This document shows positions 1-14,201 of a DNA stretch of 64,000 nt, in pieces; the stretch's first letter is position 1, and each line of letters starts with the position of its first letter. Where the stretch lies: positions 8,612,501 through 8,676,500 of the forward strand of contig NC_087157.1 in NCBI RefSeq assembly GCF_035594125.1, in the 5' to 3' direction. Below the pieces are notes generated by a model, which was given only the letters and a program-made list of their open reading frames with translations, searched no databases and was not told the DNA's origin. The DNA comes from Scylla paramamosain (lineage: Eukaryota; Arthropoda; Malacostraca; Decapoda; Portunidae). The position numbers were made by a program, and so were the translations under genes.

Positions 1-2440
<2,440 letters not shown>

Positions 2441-3719
2441 TATGCATGCAATGCACTCTTGCAGGTTGAGTGACTGTTATGAGATGGTCTGAATAAGGTA
2501 TCAATGTGTCAAGACTAGAGGTAGTTATATATTTTTTGTTAAAATAACAAGTGAACCAAGAACCAGTGTTATGCAGCTTTATATTTTGGTGTGTATAATA
2601 TGGAAGAGATCATGAACTTCTGTAAAATTCATCAGCTCATCAGTATTTGTGTGCATTATTTCATGGAGGATTTGAGGTTCCCTTTCTCTTCTTGAAGGAA
2701 ATGTATCTAATACATGGATATAAATTATCTGTAGTTCTTGATGCAGAAGTTCTTATCATCAGAAATTTTGCGGTGTGTCTGAGACAACCTACACCTTCAG
2801 GAAATTGCCCTTGCACCATTGCAACTTGAGTATAGTATACCTTTTAGGGTGAGTGGGCCAGTACAATGTGAGGTAAACTTGTAAAGGTATAGGGAGCAAT
2901 ATAAAGGGGACTCAGAAAGTTATTTATATCATAGGATCACTTCCAAGTTTGGAAAGGTAGGAATGTGTTCATGGAGTTGGAATGGGACACAGTAATCAAG
3001 AGGATGTATTGCAGAAATGAGTTAGTTACCTGAGAAATATGAGGAGTGATGAAATGAGTGTGAGAGCATTGAGTGTATATGAAGTACCATGGGGACTTTG
3101 CAAATAGACTGAAATGAAAGATATTTATATAAGTGATATTTATATATGAATTTGTAAAAATAATATTACAGAGAGTAATGAAGATAAGCAATAACCATGG
3201 CACCATGAAATGGTACACGATTTTTAAAGGTTTTAAACTGGAAGATTGTGTTGATCCATTTTGTGCACCATTAGAAAAAGTATTATGAAATATTTCATCA
3301 GTTTGTGTATAGATAAAGAAACTGTGTGTGTGCATGCGTGCGTGTGTTTGTGTAGTGCAGTACTTAAGTATACAGGATTTGATTTGAACGAAGTTTATAC
3401 TGTTTTGTCCAATTTAACTTTAAAACTCAGGAGCATTCTTGTCTGCTGTACACATCCATCTCTTAACCTTTTGATTGTCTCTGCATCTTTTTAGGATATT
3501 GAATCTTATGATTTCACTTTGTGTGTATGCACATGTGTGTATGATGAAGAGAGAGATAGAGTGTGTGTATGTGAGTGATATAAGATGGAATTGTCACTCA
3601 GAGTGTATATCACACTTCTTTGACTCAGATTGGTGTGACTTTTAAATAAATTTGGTCTAGATTCATTATTGCCCAGAAGTGCAGGTTTATTTAACAGGTT
3701 TATATTACTTATAGTAGTG

Positions 3720-3725
3720 ATATAT

Positions 3726-3800
<75 letters not shown>
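3720..3800. repeat. (AT)n microsatellite
   Basis: About 80 bp of alternating AT with one phase slip. Confidence 0.95.
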
Positions 3801-3802
<2 letters not shown>

Positions 3803-4085
3803 CAAGAGAAGATTGATTATGCTAGAAAATGGCAGTCTCATCCTTTTATGCATAATCTATAACCAGCAATAACTGATGCTAGGCCTCTCTCTTACATGCA
3901 GCCTGGGCAGTGAACTAAATTGCTTTTCAGGACAGGTGTTGGTGAATTTGTGGGTGAGAGCTTCATTATGAAAAAAAAAAAATCCAACCTAAGTCTTGCT
4001 AAGATACCACTAGTTAGAATTATAGCCATGAGCAGTAGATTTTCTTTATAACTTCAATAATTGCAATTTATTTTTTTGCTCATTA

Positions 4086-4138
<53 letters not shown>

Positions 4139-4140
4139 GT
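4086..4140. repeat. (ATT)n microsatellite
   Basis: About 18 consecutive trinucleotides, followed by T-rich DNA. Confidence 0.95.
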
Positions 4141-5100
4141 ATTATTTGTTGATATTGATAATATTTTTAAGGCATTTTTTTATTTATTTTTTTTTTTTTT
4201 TATTTTTTATAATAAGTACAGACTTAAGTGCAGGTAGGGGGTGAAAGATTAAATTTGATTGCAAGGTGTTTTCTGCTTGGAAGTAATGTTAAGCATACCT
4301 TATTACTTAAGAAATAATGTTATTGTATTTGTTAGTGAATTCTAAGCCCAGGGAATTCAGGGGTTGGTATGGTCCAAGATCTTCCCCTAGTGAACTGGGC
4401 TTAAATGAAATGTTGATGTATGTGTATGAATAGGATGTATGAGTGTTATAATAAAGCCTTTAGGTTCTTGTTTAGGGTGTGTCCAGTGCCCTCAAACAAT
4501 CAACCTTGGGATATTGTGGCAATATTGCCCTCTATCTGTACTAAGAATGTTAATTCAGTTTCAGTTTGATCACTATTTCTCTTTCAGTTCATATTTATAT
4601 GTTGCTGAAGGAGGGTTGTTCCAGTTATATTATTTGCATGTGCCTTATTTATTCTGACACAAGTTGTGAGAAATGTAGGTAAGGATCATGTTTCCAGGTT
4701 AAGTCAAGTCTCATTAGCTTTCTGCTTATCCTGTACATCTTTGTAAGTCTAAATCTGTACAGTATAATATCTTAATGTTATTACAAATGTTAAAGTAGTT
4801 ATTCAGACTAGATACTTTTGACCTTCATAGCAAGTATTCCTTCAGAGTTCCTTGATATATATATGTTGTTTGATAAACTTGATCTACTAGCACTAGAAGA
4901 CAATCTGAGAACACCAGATCTGCTTTGTAGTAGTTGATATTAAGATATGAAGATACTTGTTACAGTCAGCTTTCACTCATTGATCTCATTGTCCATAACA
5001 AGAAGTACTCACAGCTTGTGTCAGATTAATCCTTACTTTATTTCTGTAAAAATGTACCTTACCACATGGCTGTTATTTGTTTTTATTTATTTTATACTAG

Positions 5101-5154
5101 TTTGGGTTGCAACTGACTCGCAGTGAAGGCGATCATCTGGCAGTGGAAGAATGA
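5101..5154 (+). CDS. Possible terminal coding exon of a gene starting upstream of the window
   Basis: A pyrimidine-rich tract ending in TTTTATACTAG (5090-5100) is followed by FGLQLTRSEGDHLAVEE and a TGA at 5152-5154. The stretch is GC-richer than its AT-rich surroundings and the predicted tail is acidic. A second reading, with an acceptor at CGCAG (5119-5123), would give KAIIWQWKNDDVIG. No upstream exon could be joined with confidence. Confidence 0.3.
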   Translation, partial: FGLQLTRSEGDHLAVEE

Positions 5155-5450
5155 CGACGTGATTGGATGACTCTCATTGGATATGAATTACTGAGTCTTA
5201 ATGAATGCCTATGTAAATATCTTTATGAAATCCTATATGTCTATTCCATGGTATTATATGATGATCATGTTATACATAATTATGTTATTTATATTGCTAG
5301 TTTATGTATATTTAAATTCTCTCTGGTATCATTGAAAATTTATGAGTGGTTATTTTCAGGAAGTTTTATTCATGGTATTATTTGAAGTTTGCTTCAGAAA
5401 GTATAATGAAATATCCTTTATTGAAATGATGGTTTAAAAGGACCACATTG

Positions 5451-5452
<2 letters not shown>

Positions 5453-5502
<50 letters not shown>

Positions 5503-5717
5503 ATATATATAGATATATATATATATATATATATATAAATATATAATATTATATACACACACAATGTACTGGTTACAAAGGCACACACATAACTACACAC
5601 AGGCCATCCTTAACAATACAAATCCATACGGTCTTGTTCTTGTTGCTTGTTAATATTTTCCATGCAAAAAATATAAAGGCCCCTTTTGAGTCCAACTCTC
5701 TCTCTCTCTCTCTCTCT

Positions 5718-5816
<99 letters not shown>

Positions 5817-5848
5817 CTCCTCTCTCTCTCTCTCTCTCTTCTCTCTCT

Positions 5849-5925
<77 letters not shown>
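5453..5925. repeat. (AT)n (5453-5550) and long interrupted (CT)n (5695-5925)
   Basis: The CT tract is about 230 bp with CG, CCT and TTC interruptions. It generates Ser/Leu frames on the plus strand and Arg/Glu frames on the minus strand. Confidence 0.95.
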
Positions 5926-5927
<2 letters not shown>

Positions 5928-7555
5928 GCCCTTTCTGGAGCAGCCCAATTTAACCATTCCACACCATTATTGTAAAAGTTTTTTTTTTTTCACACATTGA
6001 GAAGAAAAAAATTTACGAAGCTTCTATTGTTATATTCCTGGACAGGATGGACCTGTGCCAAGTTTTCCTAAATAGAAAGACGTACCCAATTGGCTTAAAT
6101 ACCATGGTTGGATTATGTGCCTTCTGCAGCAATTTGTAAAAATGCCATCTTTGTTCACAGGTTCTTCCTGTCAGGTTAAGTTATTTGTAGCTGCATAGCA
6201 GGACTGTAGGTGCCGTAGCAGGAAGCACAGCAGGATCAAGTGTTGATCACAGATAGCCACAATTGGCTGTTGGCACAGAACGATCTGATCTGCATTAGTA
6301 TTGTTTGCAGGATTTAGCAAGCCCTGGTTTTAAATCACTTGGGGAAAGAAAGATTTATGGGAATGGTAAGTGGGATTTGCACTTGAGGACATTCACTGGG
6401 ATCATGGGTTCCACTTGACCTGAGAATGCCTCCTGATTATGACCCTGGAATTGAAATAAAGTGCCCAAGTTATTGTATCATAACCCCAGAGATTTTATGG
6501 CTTGTTAGATGGTGTACGAATAGGCTTGGTATAACCTCATGTTTACATCCAGGAGCCTACTGATTATTATTACTGGTTATTTAGAAGTCCAACATATCTA
6601 CTGCTCTGTAGTAATGTATTGAAATAGAAGTAATATTACTGTTAAACGTGAAATATAGTGTGTTTATGTCCATCTTTTATTTTATTTTACCTTTCTGTCT
6701 TAACAGTGTTACTTGTAATGAACCACTTAATCATCATTTTGAAAAATCATTTTCCATATTTGCATGTCAATCTTCGTCATCTGATAAAAGCCAGCCAAGT
6801 CACATCACAGAAAAAGAGAGAGAGAGAGAGAGAGAAAAAGAAGAAATATTCATGCTGTGAGATGAGAAAAATATTATTTTGGTGATGCAGTTGAGTTGAA
6901 AGATAGGGAGAAGAATAGGAGAGAAATGAAAAGTGGAAGAAAGAAAGAGAAGAAGAATATATAAGAAAAATACCAGCTCTTGACATGTAGAGGCATTATT
7001 GGTTTATTTTTTTATGCAACTGAGAAGTCTGTGTGTGTGTGTTTTCATTAATTTTTTAACTTTCATATTTTTCCTTTAAGTGTTTTATTCTTTTCAGTGA
7101 CTAGGGCCTATTCAGTCATTCCATGTTAGGGTTAGAAATAAAATTCATCAAGATAGGTTTTCTTTTTATTTTATTTAGGTAAGATAATGATCTTACAACA
7201 GTAGTGTGTGAATTCTATAAGCGAGTCATATTTGTTTCTTCACTGAACACAGATAAAGGAGAAAAATATTTTGTCGCTCCTGAACCCTCTCATGTCTTGT
7301 TTTCAGAGCGACATAGTGGCAGTCAGCACATAAACTAAACATTTCCTTCTCCTCCTCACTCTCTTCTGTGTCTCACATTGCAGATATTCCAACCTGTTTG
7401 AATGCAAAAATAACCAGAAACACTAAAATTCTTCCAACAGGGGGAAGCCTTGTTTTTATATTCAATTCGCTTGTATTATGGTACCAGGTTTACGTTGATG
7501 AAATTACAGAATTACCAGCAGTAGTAGTTTTGGTACCAAACCCTCTCCATGCTTC
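5926..7555. other. AT-rich noncoding stretch, possible 3' UTR
   Basis: No coding signal is seen apart from a short GA run near 6815. An AATAAA at about 6455 could serve the possible terminal exon at 5101-5154, but that is speculative. Confidence 0.35.
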
Positions 7556-7796
7556 ATGAGCAGGAATAGCATGTTATGACAATAATCCTCTCCCTGAGTG
7601 GGAGTAGCATGTTATGAGTGATTCTTTCAGTGAGTGGGAGTAGCAGTAATCCTCTCCATGAATAGGTAATTCTGTTCATGAGTAGGAGTAGCTATAATCC
7701 TTTCTGTGAGTGGGAGTACCAGTAATCTTCTCCATGAGTAGGAGTAGCATGTTATGAAAGTAATCCTTTCCTTAAACAGGAATAACATTTTTTTAT
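7556..7796. repeat. Degenerate minisatellite, about 30-bp unit
   Basis: Imperfect copies built on GTAATCCTCTCCATGAGTGG then GAGTAGCA recur seven to eight times, several with a GTTATGA insertion. Copies are diverged and unit length varies. Confidence 0.6.
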
Positions 7797-7948
7797 TATC
7801 ATATTCTAAAACAGAAGTAGCATCTTGATTAATCTTAATAATAATTATAATCATCTATATTTTTCTGTCAAGTAATTTTGACATCATTTCTTCATGTCCT
7901 GTCTGGCTCCACTAGTTTGTTTGTTGAGAATGGTGCTTCACTTTTCTT

Positions 7949-8470
7949 TTTATGTAATAGGGCCACCAGCAAAGGGTAACAAAAGTTTTGAAAAAAAAAA
8001 AAAAGGCCAATTTGAATGCTAGCTCTCAAAGCTAAGTCAAGAAGAATCACCGAATATTAGATGATGTGTCTTGAAATCTCCCTCTTGAAAAAACTGAAGT
8101 CATAGGAAGGAGGAAATATAGAAGCAGGCAGGAAGTTCCAGAGAGTACCAGAAAAGGGATGACTGAGAATACTGGTTAACTCTTGCACTATAGAGGTGAA
8201 CAGAAAAGGGATGAGAGAGAGTAGAAAGTCTTGTGCAGAGAGGACGTGGGACAAAAAGAGGCATGCAGTTAGCAAGTTCAGAAGAGCAGTCAGCATGATG
8301 AGAGAGAAGCTGCTAAAGACAGTCACTTGAAAAAGAGAAGACGAAATGCTCTCGATTCCATATAGTCTAAAAAGTGTCCTGTCTGTCCCTGCTAGAGTGG
8401 GACAGGTGGGAATTAACCCCAGGGGAGGAATTTCAGTTTTCATGGGGGAAATGGGACCACAGATTGGCAT
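7949..8470 (-). mobile_element. Inverted 3' fragment of the same Jockey-like LINE family
   Basis: Read on the minus strand, 8470-8060 gives peptides parallel to the C-terminus of the neighbouring LINE in shifted frames: [30 protein letters not shown], then PFSGTLWNFLPASIFPPSYD and FKREISRHII. The following minus-strand sequence, TTTTGTTACCC...ATTACATAAAAAG (about 8000-7949), matches the 3' UTR end of the full copy. It is clearly older: the reading frame is broken and the 5' part is lost. Confidence 0.75.
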
Positions 8471-8631
8471 ACTCAGACTGTTAGAATGTTGATCTTTTAA
8501 TTGCCGTTGACCTTTTATTGCATTATGCTTCAGTTTGGTCTGTTAAGTAATTCATTATAAATATAAAAAAATATTTTACTTTTATTCATGTTTTATAAAT
8601 CCATCTACATTTTCATCCTATCACTCCAATC

Positions 8632-10908
8632 CCTCCTCAGGATCCCCCTAAGCGAAGGTGCCTCTGGCGTTTTGCCTCTGCTAGTTGGGGGGACCTGAGG
8701 CGGTATTTTGCTGATTTTCCTTGGAATGACTACTGCTTCCGTGTCAGAGACCCGTCTTTGTGTGCTGAGCGCATAACAGAGGTGATAGTGTCTGGCATGG
8801 AGGCGTACATTCCTCACTCTTTTTCTCGTCCTAAACCTTCTAAACCTTGGTTTAACACAGCTTGTTCTCGTGCTATACATGATAGAGAGGTGGCCCACAA
8901 AAGGTACTTAAGCCTTCCTTCACCAGAATCTCATGCACTTTATATTTCTGCCCGGAACCATGCCAAGTCTGTTCTCCAACTAGCCAAAAACTCCTTCATT
9001 AACAGAAAATGTCAAAACCTTTCAAGATCTAACTCCCCTCGTGATTTCTGGCATCTAGCCAAAAATATCTCCAATAACTTTGCTTCTTCTTCTTTCCCTC
9101 CTCTACTTCAACCAGATGGCACCACTGCTATCACATCTATTTCTAAAGCTGAACTCTTTGCTCAAACCTTTGCTAAAAACTCTACCTTGGACGATTCTGG
9201 GCTTGTTCCTCCCTCTCCTCCACCCTCTGACTACTTCATGCCTCGTATTAAAATTCTTCGTAATGATGTTTTCCATGCCCTCGCTGGCCTAAACCCTCAG
9301 AAGGCTTATGGACCTGATGGGGTCCCTCCTATTGTTCTCCGAAACTGTGCCTCCGTGCTTGCACCTTGCCTAGTCAAACTCTTTCAGCTCTGTCTGTCAA
9401 CGTCTACCTTTCCTTCTTGCTGGAAGTTTGCCTACATTCAACCTGTTCCTAAAAAGGGTGACCGCTCTAATCCCTCAAACTACCGTCCTATTGCTTTAAT
9501 TTCCTGCTTATCTAAAGTTTTTGAATCTATCCTCAACAGGAAGATTCTTAAACATCTATCACTTCACAACCTTCTATCTGATCGCCAGTATGGGTTCCGT
9601 CAAGGACGCTCTACTGGTGATCTTCTGGCTTTCCTTACTGAGTCTTGGTCATCCTCTTTTAGAGACTTTGGTGAAACTTTTGCTGTTGCCTTGGACATAT
9701 CAAAAGCCTTTGATAGAGTCTGGCACAAAGCTTTGATTTCCAAACTACCCTCCTACGATTTCTATCCTTCTCTCTGTAACTTCATCTCAAGTTTCCTTTC
9801 TGACCGTTCTATTGCTGCTGTGGTAGACGGTCACTGTTCTTCTCCTAAATCTATTAACTGTGGTGTTCCTCAGGGTTCTGTCCTGTCACCCACTCTCTTC
9901 TTATTATTCATTAATGATCTTCTAAACCAAACTTCTTGTCCTATCCACTCCTATGCTGATGATACCACCCTGCACTTTTCCACGTCTTTTCATAGACGTC
10001 CAACCCTTCAGGAGGTAAACATATCACGCAGGGAAGCCACAGAACGCCTGACTTCTGATCTTTCTAAAATTTCTGATTGGGGCAGAGCAAACTTGGTATT
10101 GTTCAATGCCTCAAAAACTCAATTCCTCCATCTATCAACTCGACACAATCTTCCAGACAACTATCCCCTCTTCTTCAATGACACTCAACTGTCCCCCTCT
10201 TCTACACTGAACATCCTCGGTCTGTCCTTTACTTATAATCTGAACTGGAAACTTCACATCTCATCTCTAGCTAAAACGGCTTCTATGAAGTTAGGTGTTC
10301 TGAGACGTCTCCGCCAGTTTTTCTCACCCCCCCAGCTGCTAACTCTGTACAAGGGCCTTATCCGTCCATGTATGGAGTATGCTTCACATGTCTGGGGGGG
10401 TTCCACTCATACTGCTGTTCTAGACAGGGTGGAATCAAAAGCTTTTCGTCTCATCAACTCCTCTCCTCTAACTGACTGTCTTCAGCCTCTCTCTCACCGC
10501 CGCAATGTTGCATCTCTTGCTGTCTTCTACCGCTATTTTCATGCTAACTGCTCTTCTGATCTTGCTAACTGCATGCCTCCCCTCCTTCCGCGGCCTCGCT
10601 GCACAAGACTTTCTTCTTTCTCTCACTCCTATTCTGTCCACCTCTCTAACGCAAGAGTTAACCAGTATTCTCAATCATTCATCCCTTTCTCTGGTAAACT
10701 CTGGAACTCCTTGCCTGCTTCTGTATTTCCACCTTCCTATGACTTGAATTCCTTCAAGAGGGAGGTTTCAAGACACTTATCCACCAATTTTTGACCACTG
10801 CTTTGACCCTTTTAGGGACTGGCATTTCAGTGGGCATTTTTTTTATTAGATTTTTGTTGCCCTTGGCCAGTATCCTTCCTACATAAAAAAAAAAAAAAAA
10901 AAAAAAAA
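8632..10908 (+). mobile_element. 5'-truncated Jockey-like non-LTR retrotransposon with poly(A) tail
   Basis: The element comprises an open reverse transcriptase frame, a short 3' UTR (TGTTGCCCTTGGCCAGTATC then TACAT) and about 24 A ending near 10908. The frame is already open upstream of the first ATG (DPPKRRCLWRFASASWGDL, from about 8640), but the N-terminal endonuclease is absent. The copy is therefore 5'-truncated, as is common for LINEs. No clean target-site duplication was seen. An 8-base TTTATAAA occurs near both ends, at about 8590 and 10918, but the boundary match is imperfect. Confidence 0.85.
8758..10794 (+). CDS. Reverse transcriptase of Jockey-like LINE (678 aa open frame, N-terminus missing)
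   Basis: Non-LTR reverse transcriptase motifs appear in order: [52 protein letters not shown], the first catalytic Asp in [45 protein letters not shown] with the catalytic YADD at residues 399-402, and [20 protein letters not shown]. The thumb and C-terminal region ([19 protein letters not shown], then [13 protein letters not shown]) follow. There are no internal stops or frameshifts, so this insertion is fairly young. No apurinic endonuclease domain or gag-like ORF1 is present. The frame extends upstream without an ATG, so 8758 is not a biological start. Confidence 0.88.
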   Translation: MCAERITEVIVSGMEAYIPHSFSRPKPSKPWFNTACSRAIHDREVAHKRYLSLPSPESHALYISARNHAKSVLQLAKNSFINRKCQNLSRSNSPRDFWHLAKNISNNFASSSFPPLLQPDGTTAITSISKAELFAQTFAKNSTLDDSGLVPPSPPPSDYFMPRIKILRNDVFHALAGLNPQKAYGPDGVPPIVLRNCASVLAPCLVKLFQLCLSTSTFPSCWKFAYIQPVPKKGDRSNPSNYRPIALISCLSKVFESILNRKILKHLSLHNLLSDRQYGFRQGRSTGDLLAFLTESWSSSFRDFGETFAVALDISKAFDRVWHKALISKLPSYDFYPSLCNFISSFLSDRSIAAVVDGHCSSPKSINCGVPQGSVLSPTLFLLFINDLLNQTSCPIHSYADDTTLHFSTSFHRRPTLQEVNISRREATERLTSDLSKISDWGRANLVLFNASKTQFLHLSTRHNLPDNYPLFFNDTQLSPSSTLNILGLSFTYNLNWKLHISSLAKTASMKLGVLRRLRQFFSPPQLLTLYKGLIRPCMEYASHVWGGSTHTAVLDRVESKAFRLINSSPLTDCLQPLSHRRNVASLAVFYRYFHANCSSDLANCMPPLLPRPRCTRLSSFSHSYSVHLSNARVNQYSQSFIPFSGKLWNSLPASVFPPSYDLNSFKREVSRHLSTNF

Positions 10909-11295
10909 CTGGCATTTAATTTATAAAACTCCACTATAAAGTAATCCATGTAAAATTGTAAATGTATACATACTAATATGGAAAAAATAAAAGATTTTCA
11001 GTATTATATGCATATTACTTGGAATGCACTTTTTGAGGCAGACAGTCTTAGAAATGTGGGGGGAATGACATTCTGACATATGGTGAAAGGGATGCATGGG
11101 GCAAACAAGGTTGAGAACCACTTTGCTAGAGCTAGAATCTGTCAGTGTCAAGAGTGGCACTTTACTCCTTGGTGTCCTGTCTGGCACTGCTAGAGTCTGT
11201 TTGAAAGTCGAGTGGTGTTTCACTCCTTGGTGCCCTGCGTTGATTGTTCGCATAACAGCTGCAGCAGGTCAATGATTGTAGAGAGGTAGAGGCGC

Positions 11296-11988
11296 TCACT
11301 GGGGCTGAGGCGCTGGGCATGACCTATCCAGCTGTTGAGGGCGGCCATAGAGGGTCTTTGGCCTCACATATTTCCGGGGGTATGCAGCTCTTCCTGCAAG
11401 AGTACTGCCAAACTTGAACACGTCGGAGGGCTCACCGTACGGGTGGTTGTGCAGGAGGAGTTCAGGCGCCAGCCAGAGAAATGTCTGTCTGAGATGTGCT
11501 GGTAAATCTTGGTGGAGACGATCCGCAGCATGAGGCCAATGATGGTCACCTTGGGGGTTATTATTGTCCACCTAAACGCAGATGTTGTCTCCCTTAATAT
11601 CATTATGTGCAAAGCCTTTGTGGAATATCAGTTGTAATGTTTGTGAGATCTGTATGAAGACGCTGATAGTATCGGCAAAAGGAGACTTAATGAGCACAAA
11701 GTACTGGAGCACGCCAGCAAAACCGGTGATAAACTGACAACTGAGAACGCAAACGCCGACCAGTCACTGCACGCCGCGAAGCTGCAGCTCATACATGTTT
11801 ATGGCCTCGGTGGCGAGACCATCAAGTCCATGACACAGGAAGATTTTGATAACCAGTGGCTGCCTAGTCTTGGGATTGACAGCGAGGTGACAGGAACCAT
11901 AACTGCCTGAACTCAATAGCTGAATCCCCTGGCTGGCGATCTCTTTCATATCGCTTGTCTTGAGGAAAGGAACATCATACTTGAGCAA
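11296..11988 (-). pseudogene. Protein-kinase-like pseudogene (intronless, broken)
   Basis: Minus-strand translation shows a kinase fold in fragments. These are a glycine-rich loop (SSGSYGSCHLAVN), the Lys strand (LVIKIFLC), the catalytic loop (FAHNDIKGDNICV) and, after a frameshift, an APE-type segment (WLAPELLLHNHPYGEPSDVF). In-frame stops occur after LQLRGVQ and after DNICV. Where VTIIDFGLM is expected the sequence reads VTIIGLM, as if the D and F codons were deleted. A Ser/Thr/Pro/Arg-rich reading frame upstream (about 12813-12060, minus) with repeated SPSRHKEF-like units may be its N-terminal region. No introns are visible, so a retrocopy or a transposon- or virus-borne kinase are both possible. 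I cannot assign the subfamily. Confidence 0.6.
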
Positions 11989-12059
11989 CAGCCATACTGA
12001 CGCCTCCTTCCGGAGAGTTTCTTTGGTTTACTTTGTCGGGTCTTGGCTCCCTTAGTTTT

Positions 12060-12813
12060 CTAGGTTTGGTGAGACAAAGATGGTTGCGAAGCTGTAGATG
12101 ATGATGGTGCCAGGTACCTGGCGGGAGTCCCTGCAGAGGGAAGTGGACTGTTGGCCTCGTGAGGAACAGCAGGTGTCATGGCCTGCGTGTCAGACGTCTG
12201 CACTGGAGTGGCAGGGCTTGTCATGTCATTCTGTATCTTCAACCTCTTCAAGGAGCAGGGCACAGATTCAGTCACTGTTGTCTCAGGTGTGGATCTTTTC
12301 TTTCTATAGTCTACTATTGTCCTGCTGGTCACGCCTCCTGTTCCATCATTTGTATCTTCGCATTTCTTAGTGACGACAGGAGTTTGTGTCGTGATGGTGA
12401 AGGAATCTTTCGCCTCTTAGCAAAGCAGCGAGGAGACTCAGGTGTGGACCATTTCTTCTTGTAGCTTGACGTTGTTATGATGGTCATGTCTGTTGATCGG
12501 CCATTGCTATGCTCGAGTTTATTAGGTACGATGGTAAATTCTTTGTGTCATGTCGGTGAAAGAACCTTTCGCCTCTAAGGAGGTAGGGAAAAGATTCATC
12601 ATACACTCCCATGGCAGTTGCTGGTCTCTTTCTCGTGGTATCTGCCACAGTCACGTTGGTTGGCAGGGTAGGCAGGCCAATGTTGTGCCTGTTCTTCTTC
12701 ACGGCAGGAAACTCCTTGTGGCGTGAGGGCGAATCCATGTTCCGTCTCCGTTCCATGTTAGGAGGTTGTTGCTCCATTGCTGGTGAAGGATTGCTGTTCT
12801 TAGCTTGAGTCAT
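12060..12813 (-). pseudogene. Degenerate Ser/Thr/Arg-rich coding relic, possible N-terminus of the kinase pseudogene
   Basis: Two minus-strand frames (12813-12484 and 12332-12060) are open and compositionally protein-like, but they are separated by stops and a frame change. Sequence near RGERFFHRHDTKNLP recurs in the gap (GERFFHRHDTN), showing an internal repeat of a basic/Ser-rich unit. The relic lies directly upstream of, and on the same strand as, the kinase remnant. No known domain is recognised. Confidence 0.35.
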
Positions 12814-13316
12814 CGCTAGAACCTACCAGAGACATGGATCGTCATAAGGTATGACGTATGAATATTAAGCATGGCATCTCAACAGCCTTTCCTGCACACC
12901 AGGGCATCAAAACACAACCCTCGGTCAGTTCACCAATCGCAGTGCAGCATTCAAGCCCGCAGTCCTGCCGCTCCAAGCAATCCGCCAATCAGCGTCACTG
13001 GCCATTCACTAATTTCATCCTCTTCCTCCTTATCCCCTTCTCTGCCAATCCCCCGTGTGCCTATCTAATGGTAAAGGCCCATTCACATACATCAGTGACT
13101 TATCAGTCCCATGTCCGCTCAGTGTTTCATTGTCAGTAAAAAAATAAAATATCGAACTTTGAATTCGGTTGACGCATTCACACATGTCCAGCGCAGTACC
13201 GTGTTTAGACTCTCCGTGTCAGTTCCGTCTCCGTTCCGTGAAATTTAATATCGTCGCTATCAATATTTTCAGGTTTCCACGGACACCGGACGAGTGCTGT
13301 GAGTTTGTCCACAAGA

Positions 13317-13379
13317 ATGCATGATGAACTAATTATTGAATTGGTTCGGAATCATCCTGTTTTGTATAATTTGTCCTAG
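13317..13379 (+). pseudogene. Truncated MADF-domain ORF of the Harbinger element
   Basis: ATG at 13317 opens a 20-residue frame, MHDELIIELVRNHPVLYNLS, then TAG. This is the characteristic first helix of MADF domains (D-x-x-L-I-x-x-V-x-x-x-P-x-L-Y-x). The rest of the domain is absent because the element is internally deleted here. Confidence 0.65.
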
Positions 13380-13678
13380 CCAAAGAATATGGACAGTAGT
13401 CTCAAACAAATTATTTGGAAAAAATTTGTTCCATTATCAATGAATTTGTACAGAGCAACAAACTCTCCCTCACTTTCTCTTTTCTTCCATGCGTCATGTA
13501 TCCACTTTCTCTTCTTCAGCTTATGCTCAGCCTCTTCCTCTTCATAAAAAATTAAGGCAACCATTGGCAATTCAACGTCTGGAAACTTCGCCATCTTGGA
13601 AATCACTGATTTCACGCAGTACGGATGTGTGTGAACAGACGTTACTGAAGCGTCACGGATTTCACTGACACTGAACAC
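13376..13678 (-). pseudogene. Truncated Harbinger-like transposase N-terminus
   Basis: The minus-strand frame contains EEEEAEHKLKKRKWIHDAWK followed by KRESEGEFVALYKFIDNGTN. It resembles the N-terminal region of ALP1/HARBI1-type transposases (RxxWVHDxxxxRxxxGEFxxLY). The DDE nuclease domain is missing. Confidence 0.55.
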
Positions 13679-13748
13679 TGATACGTTACTGATGTGTGTG
13701 AATTGGCCTCATACAAGACGCCTTAAGTACTACGTGATAAATAATCTG

Positions 13749-13750
<2 letters not shown>

Positions 13751-13802
<52 letters not shown>

Positions 13803-13834
13803 GTTTTGAATTTCCCACCCCAAATATATATATG

Positions 13835-13877
<43 letters not shown>
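13751..13877. repeat. (CT)n, (AT)n and (GA)n compound microsatellite
   Basis: CT (13751-13799), AT (13825-13852) and GA (13852-13877) sit within 130 bp, just right of the Harbinger element. Confidence 0.9.
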
Positions 13878-14201
13878 TACAGGGACGGCTTCGCGCACAC
13901 TGAAAATGCCTGACCCAGGGTCTCTCAAACCCTGGCCTAACTTGTCTCTGCCCTATAGTTATGTTCCCTCGCCGCTGTGGTTTCGTAGGAACTGTAGTCT
14001 CTTTGACGAAAACAATATTTCTCTTTTAATACTTTTACTGATGACCACTGAGAGTATTCGAGTAGAAGAATAAATATATAGCCCCATCCAACTGCCCCAA
14101 GGCATTCCAGTAGAATAGCGCCCCTTTCCCCAGGAGATGTTTGTATGAAGAGACCTTTTGCACTCTAGATTTGTTGTCAAGATTTGGTTCTTCTTATTTG
14201 G

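Larger units (their letters stand above)
13075..13709. mobile_element. Internally deleted PIF/Harbinger-type DNA transposon (635 bp)
   Basis: The terminal inverted repeats are AGGCCCATTCACATACATCA (left) and, in reverse complement from the right end, AGGCCAATTCACACACATCA, with further similarity inwards. Inside, the plus strand begins a MADF-domain frame and the minus strand begins a Harbinger-like transposase frame. The two converge on a junction near 13380 where both are cut off. Autonomous PIF/Harbinger elements encode a transposase plus a Myb/MADF protein, so this is a shortened non-autonomous derivative. The expected 3-bp TAA/TTA target duplication is not clean: TAA is on the left and CAT on the right. 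Confidence 0.7.

Noticed and set aside
7305..7335. 27-nt terminal exon after TTGTTTTCAG (SDIVAVST then stop)
   Set aside because: Too short, with no joinable upstream exon. Chance acceptor-like sites are common in this AT-rich DNA.
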